The notes under the pieces were generated by a model. The model did not search any database. It saw nothing but the letters and a program-made list of their open reading frames with translations, and had not been told where the DNA came from. The translations under genes were made by a program, and so were the position numbers. A stretch of 9,523 nucleotides of DNA from Verrucomicrobiia bacterium (GTDB taxonomy: Bacteria > Verrucomicrobiota > Verrucomicrobiae > Limisphaerales > UBA11358): assembly GCA_030042375.1 (NCBI GenBank), contig JASHZU010000453.1, positions 1 to 9,523 of the forward strand, written 5' to 3'. This document shows positions 7,483 to 9,523 of the stretch, piece after piece (the first letter of the stretch is position 1; each line of letters starts with the position of its first letter).

Positions 7483-7510
7483 TTGACAAGGGAATTGTTT
7501 ATTTTATAAA
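7483..7510 (+). promoter_or_regulatory. Sigma70-type promoter for the beta-barrel protein gene
   Basis: A perfect -35 box TTGACA (7483-7488) is followed, after a 16-bp AT-rich spacer, by TATAAA (7505-7510), a five-of-six match to the -10 consensus. Transcription would begin near 7517, leaving a leader of about 65 bases before the ATG at 7583. The flanks are AT-rich, unlike the surrounding genes. This is the best promoter-like site in the window. Confidence 0.7.
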
Positions 7511-7582
7511 TGTGCCTCCGAGTCCGATGTCATTTTGGGTTGAACGCTCATCGCAGCAAAATGGTCGGTTAAAGCGCGCACT

Positions 7583-8923
7583 ATGAAAAAATTTCTTGTC
7601 CCTGCAAGTTTTGCGGCCATAAGTGCCGTGAGCCTCCACGCCGATACGACCAGCACAACCACTTATGCGCCCGACATTACGGCGATGGACGCCTCGAAGA
7701 TCTGGTCCATTTCGGGCACGTTGCGCGGGTTTTACGATAGCAATTATGCCACTACGCATATTGCCCAGGGCAGTTGGGGGTTTGAAGTCAGCCCCTCTTT
7801 GAGCCTGCTGGTGCCGCTGCAACAGACTGAGATTGGGCTGAGATACACTTACGGACTTTACTATTACACGTACCGCGCACACCAGAACACCAACCCGATT
7901 GACCAATCGCACGAAGCGAGTTTGTGGATTGATCACGCCTTTACCGAGCGCGTCAGTGGAAAGGTCGAGGACACTTTCAGCTACTCGCAAGACCCACAAT
8001 TGTCATCCACGCCGACGGCGCTTCCCTACCGGACACAAAACAACAACATCCAGAACATCGGCTCGGTGAGTCTCCATACGGAATGGACCGGGTTATTCAG
8101 CACCGACCTGGCTTATGGGAATACGTTATCCCAATATGCCAATAGCGGCACGACGGAGGCGGGGCTTCTTGACGGCACACAACAGGCCAGCCTGGCAGGA
8201 TATCTGAACATGATCGGGCAAACGATTTACTTGAATTTGAATTATCAGTTTAGTCCGGATTTGTCCTTTTTGGTGGGTTACCAATTCGGGCTGGATCTGT
8301 ACACCGCCAATGAGCCACTTGACTTGATCTTCGTTGATAATGCTTTTACCGGGCAGTTTTACAACAGCTCAAACCTGAACAGCTATTCCAATTATGGATA
8401 TGTGGGAGGAAATTACGTGCTGTCCGGGAATATATCGGCGTCGCTTGTTGCCGGTGTTCAGGTAATCGACAATTACAATCTCCCCTCGATCATTTCCCAG
8501 GACGAGTCGAGCGTGGAGCCTTACGCGAACTTGGCCATCACTTATACGTATCTGCCGGGAGATTATATCCAGGGCGGATTTACGGAGCAGGCCAGCACCG
8601 CAAATACTCCCAACCCGGACAAAACCAGCGGGAGCCTGACGACCTTCCAGCAAACCTCGGTTTTGTATGCCTCGATAAATCATCAGATTACTCCCTTCCT
8701 GCTGGGCACCATCATTGGCCGCTGGCAGGCGGGCACTTACAACGGGGGCGCCAGCAACGGGGACACACAGATGTGGTATAGTTTGGGCCTCAATTTAAGC
8801 TATTCTTTCACTCAACATTGGTCGGCAGAAGCTGGTTACAATTTCGATTACGTCACGGCTGCGGCCAACTTGCAAAGTTACAGCCGCAACCGTGTGTATC
8901 TGGGAGCCACCGCCGCGTTTTAG
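7583..8923 (+). CDS. Outer-membrane beta-barrel protein, probably of an exopolysaccharide export locus (EpsL-like)
   Basis: This 446-aa protein is predicted to be exported and inserted into the outer membrane. A signal peptide covers about residues 1-20 (MKKFLVPASFAAISAVSLHA). The mature part alternates polar and hydrophobic residues with many aromatics, as in beta strands: IGLRYTYGLYYYTYRA, YLNLNYQFSPDLSFLVGYQFGLDLY and WYSLGLNLSYSFTQHWSAEAGYNFDYV. It ends in a strand closing with Phe (RVYLGATAAF), the usual signal for the BAM insertion machinery. I see no enzymatic motif. The next gene is a Wzz/Wzc-type protein, an arrangement known from polysaccharide loci where an EpsL-type barrel protein accompanies the export genes. 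The role is inferred from that context. A porin-like or general 'outer membrane beta-barrel' label is the safe alternative. The start is the first ATG giving a signal peptide; no good Shine-Dalgarno sequence precedes it. Confidence 0.8.
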   Translation: MKKFLVPASFAAISAVSLHADTTSTTTYAPDITAMDASKIWSISGTLRGFYDSNYATTHIAQGSWGFEVSPSLSLLVPLQQTEIGLRYTYGLYYYTYRAHQNTNPIDQSHEASLWIDHAFTERVSGKVEDTFSYSQDPQLSSTPTALPYRTQNNNIQNIGSVSLHTEWTGLFSTDLAYGNTLSQYANSGTTEAGLLDGTQQASLAGYLNMIGQTIYLNLNYQFSPDLSFLVGYQFGLDLYTANEPLDLIFVDNAFTGQFYNSSNLNSYSNYGYVGGNYVLSGNISASLVAGVQVIDNYNLPSIISQDESSVEPYANLAITYTYLPGDYIQGGFTEQASTANTPNPDKTSGSLTTFQQTSVLYASINHQITPFLLGTIIGRWQAGTYNGGASNGDTQMWYSLGLNLSYSFTQHWSAEAGYNFDYVTAAANLQSYSRNRVYLGATAAF

Positions 8924-8943
8924 CTTTACGGCGGCCTAAATAT

Positions 8944-8974
8944 TTGAACATTCGGCAGGGAGCCATGTCTAAAT
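8944..8974 (+). promoter_or_regulatory. Possible promoter nested in the terminator, serving the Wzz-like gene
   Basis: TTGAAC (8944-8949) and TCTAAA (8968-8973) each match sigma70 boxes at four of six positions, with an 18-bp spacer. Transcription would then begin around 8980, inside or after the right arm of the terminator, so the new transcript would escape the hairpin. This is a weak match supported mainly by the lack of any other room for a promoter. Confidence 0.25.
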
Positions 8975-8998
8975 TCCACTTGGCTCCCGTTTATTTTT
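8958..8998 (+). terminator. Strong intrinsic terminator after the beta-barrel gene
   Basis: GGGAGCCA (8958-8965) and TGGCTCCC (8981-8988) form a perfect 8-bp GC-rich stem, followed by GTTTATTTTT (8989-8998). This is a textbook Rho-independent terminator, 34 bases after the stop codon. It is unusual only in that the next gene starts at 9005, six bases after the T tract. Confidence 0.85.
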
Positions 8999-9004
8999 AA
9001 TTAT

Positions 9005-9523
9005 ATGGATCCGTCAGAAACAACATCATCCGCGCCAGAGAGCAGGCTGCATTTCCTGGATTACTGGCGGGTCATCCGCATTCGCAAGGTCATCATTATT
9101 TCGGTGTTCTTCATTACGACGTTTATTGCGACGTTTGTAACGTTCCTGATGCACCCATCGTACAGCAGCACGGCGGTAATACAAATTGAGCCGGACCAGG
9201 TGGCGGATGTGCAGCCCATTGTCGGGGGCATGGAAGGCTCAGCGCCCTACGACCCGTATTTCATGGAAACGCAGTTGAAGGTTATCCAGGGAGACGCAGT
9301 CTTGACGCGGGTAGTGGAGGACATGAATTTAGACCAGGTCTGGGGCAAAAAATATAATGCGGACGGCCAGCCGCTCAAGACAACGGATGCAATCGATTAT
9401 TTGCGGCGTTTCGTCAACTTAGATGCCGACCGCAACACCAAACTGATTGACATTAACGTCGCCAATGAAGACCCGGTGATGGCGGCGAACATTGCCAACG
9501 AAATTGTGGACGCTTATAAAAAT
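9005..9523 (+). CDS. Wzz/Wzc-type polysaccharide chain-length determinant protein, 3'-truncated by the window edge
   Basis: The frame is open from the ATG at 9005 to the last base, giving 173 residues with no stop. After a polar N-terminus comes LHFLDYWRVIRIRK, the typical cytoplasmic lead of Wzz/Wzc/GumC proteins. A membrane segment follows at about 29-49 (VIIISVFFITTFIATFVTFL), then the periplasmic Wzz domain beginning HPSYSSTAVIQIEPDQ. FMETQLKVIQGDAVLTRVVEDMNL and IDINVANEDPVMAANIANEIVDAYKN are characteristic of the family. Such inner-membrane co-polymerases set polysaccharide chain length and drive export. Whether a C-terminal tyrosine-kinase (Wzc/CpsD) domain follows lies outside the window. 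There is no Shine-Dalgarno sequence, since the preceding bases are the terminator T tract and TTAATTAT. Together with the barrel gene it suggests an exopolysaccharide locus continuing to the right. Confidence 0.88.
   Translation, partial: MDPSETTSSAPESRLHFLDYWRVIRIRKVIIISVFFITTFIATFVTFLMHPSYSSTAVIQIEPDQVADVQPIVGGMEGSAPYDPYFMETQLKVIQGDAVLTRVVEDMNLDQVWGKKYNADGQPLKTTDAIDYLRRFVNLDADRNTKLIDINVANEDPVMAANIANEIVDAYKN

Noticed and set aside
1..9523. tRNA, rRNA, CRISPR array, insertion sequence or phage signature
   Set aside because: I saw no cloverleaf-like sequence, regularly spaced repeats, transposase motifs or terminal inverted repeats on either strand.

Overview
The window reads as chromosomal DNA from a Gram-negative (diderm) bacterium. 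It encodes an outer-membrane secretin, a beta-barrel protein with a signal peptide and a terminal Phe, and a polysaccharide co-polymerase. The gene content, the GspL-like PilM-PilN fusion, the secretin layout and the fairly GC-rich codon use recall Verrucomicrobia of the Pedosphaera/Limisphaerales type. That placement is recognition from memory, not a database result. All genes lie on the + strand, and no stretch over 300 bases lacks a gene.

Left block (1-5629): part of a type IV pilus / type II secretion assembly operon. The order is a GspE/PilB secretion ATPase cut by the left edge, a 119-bp gap holding a degenerate heptanucleotide array, a PilM-PilN-like (GspL-like) membrane protein, a PilO/GspM-like protein and a GspD/PilQ secretin. 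The last three genes are joined by ATGA start/stop overlaps. Together they would supply the cytoplasmic motor, the inner-membrane alignment complex and the outer-membrane pore. No PilP, prepilin or PilC/GspF gene is visible here.

Middle (5630-7443): a terminator-like hairpin, then a complete bacterial PolX, with a family X polymerase module fused to a PHP phosphoesterase. It is a DNA-repair enzyme with no obvious link to its neighbours.

Right block (7444-9523): an intergenic region with a tandem 10-bp repeat and a good sigma70-type promoter leads to an outer-membrane beta-barrel protein, then a strong intrinsic terminator. Only a few bases later starts a Wzz/Wzc-type chain-length determinant protein, cut by the right edge. 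This pair looks like the beginning of an exopolysaccharide export locus.

I did not find an outright novel system. The most interesting signals are the terminator (possibly with a nested promoter) abutting the Wzz start codon, the heptamer array, the repeat-built C-terminal tail of the ATPase, and the long Gly/Ser linker inside the secretin.
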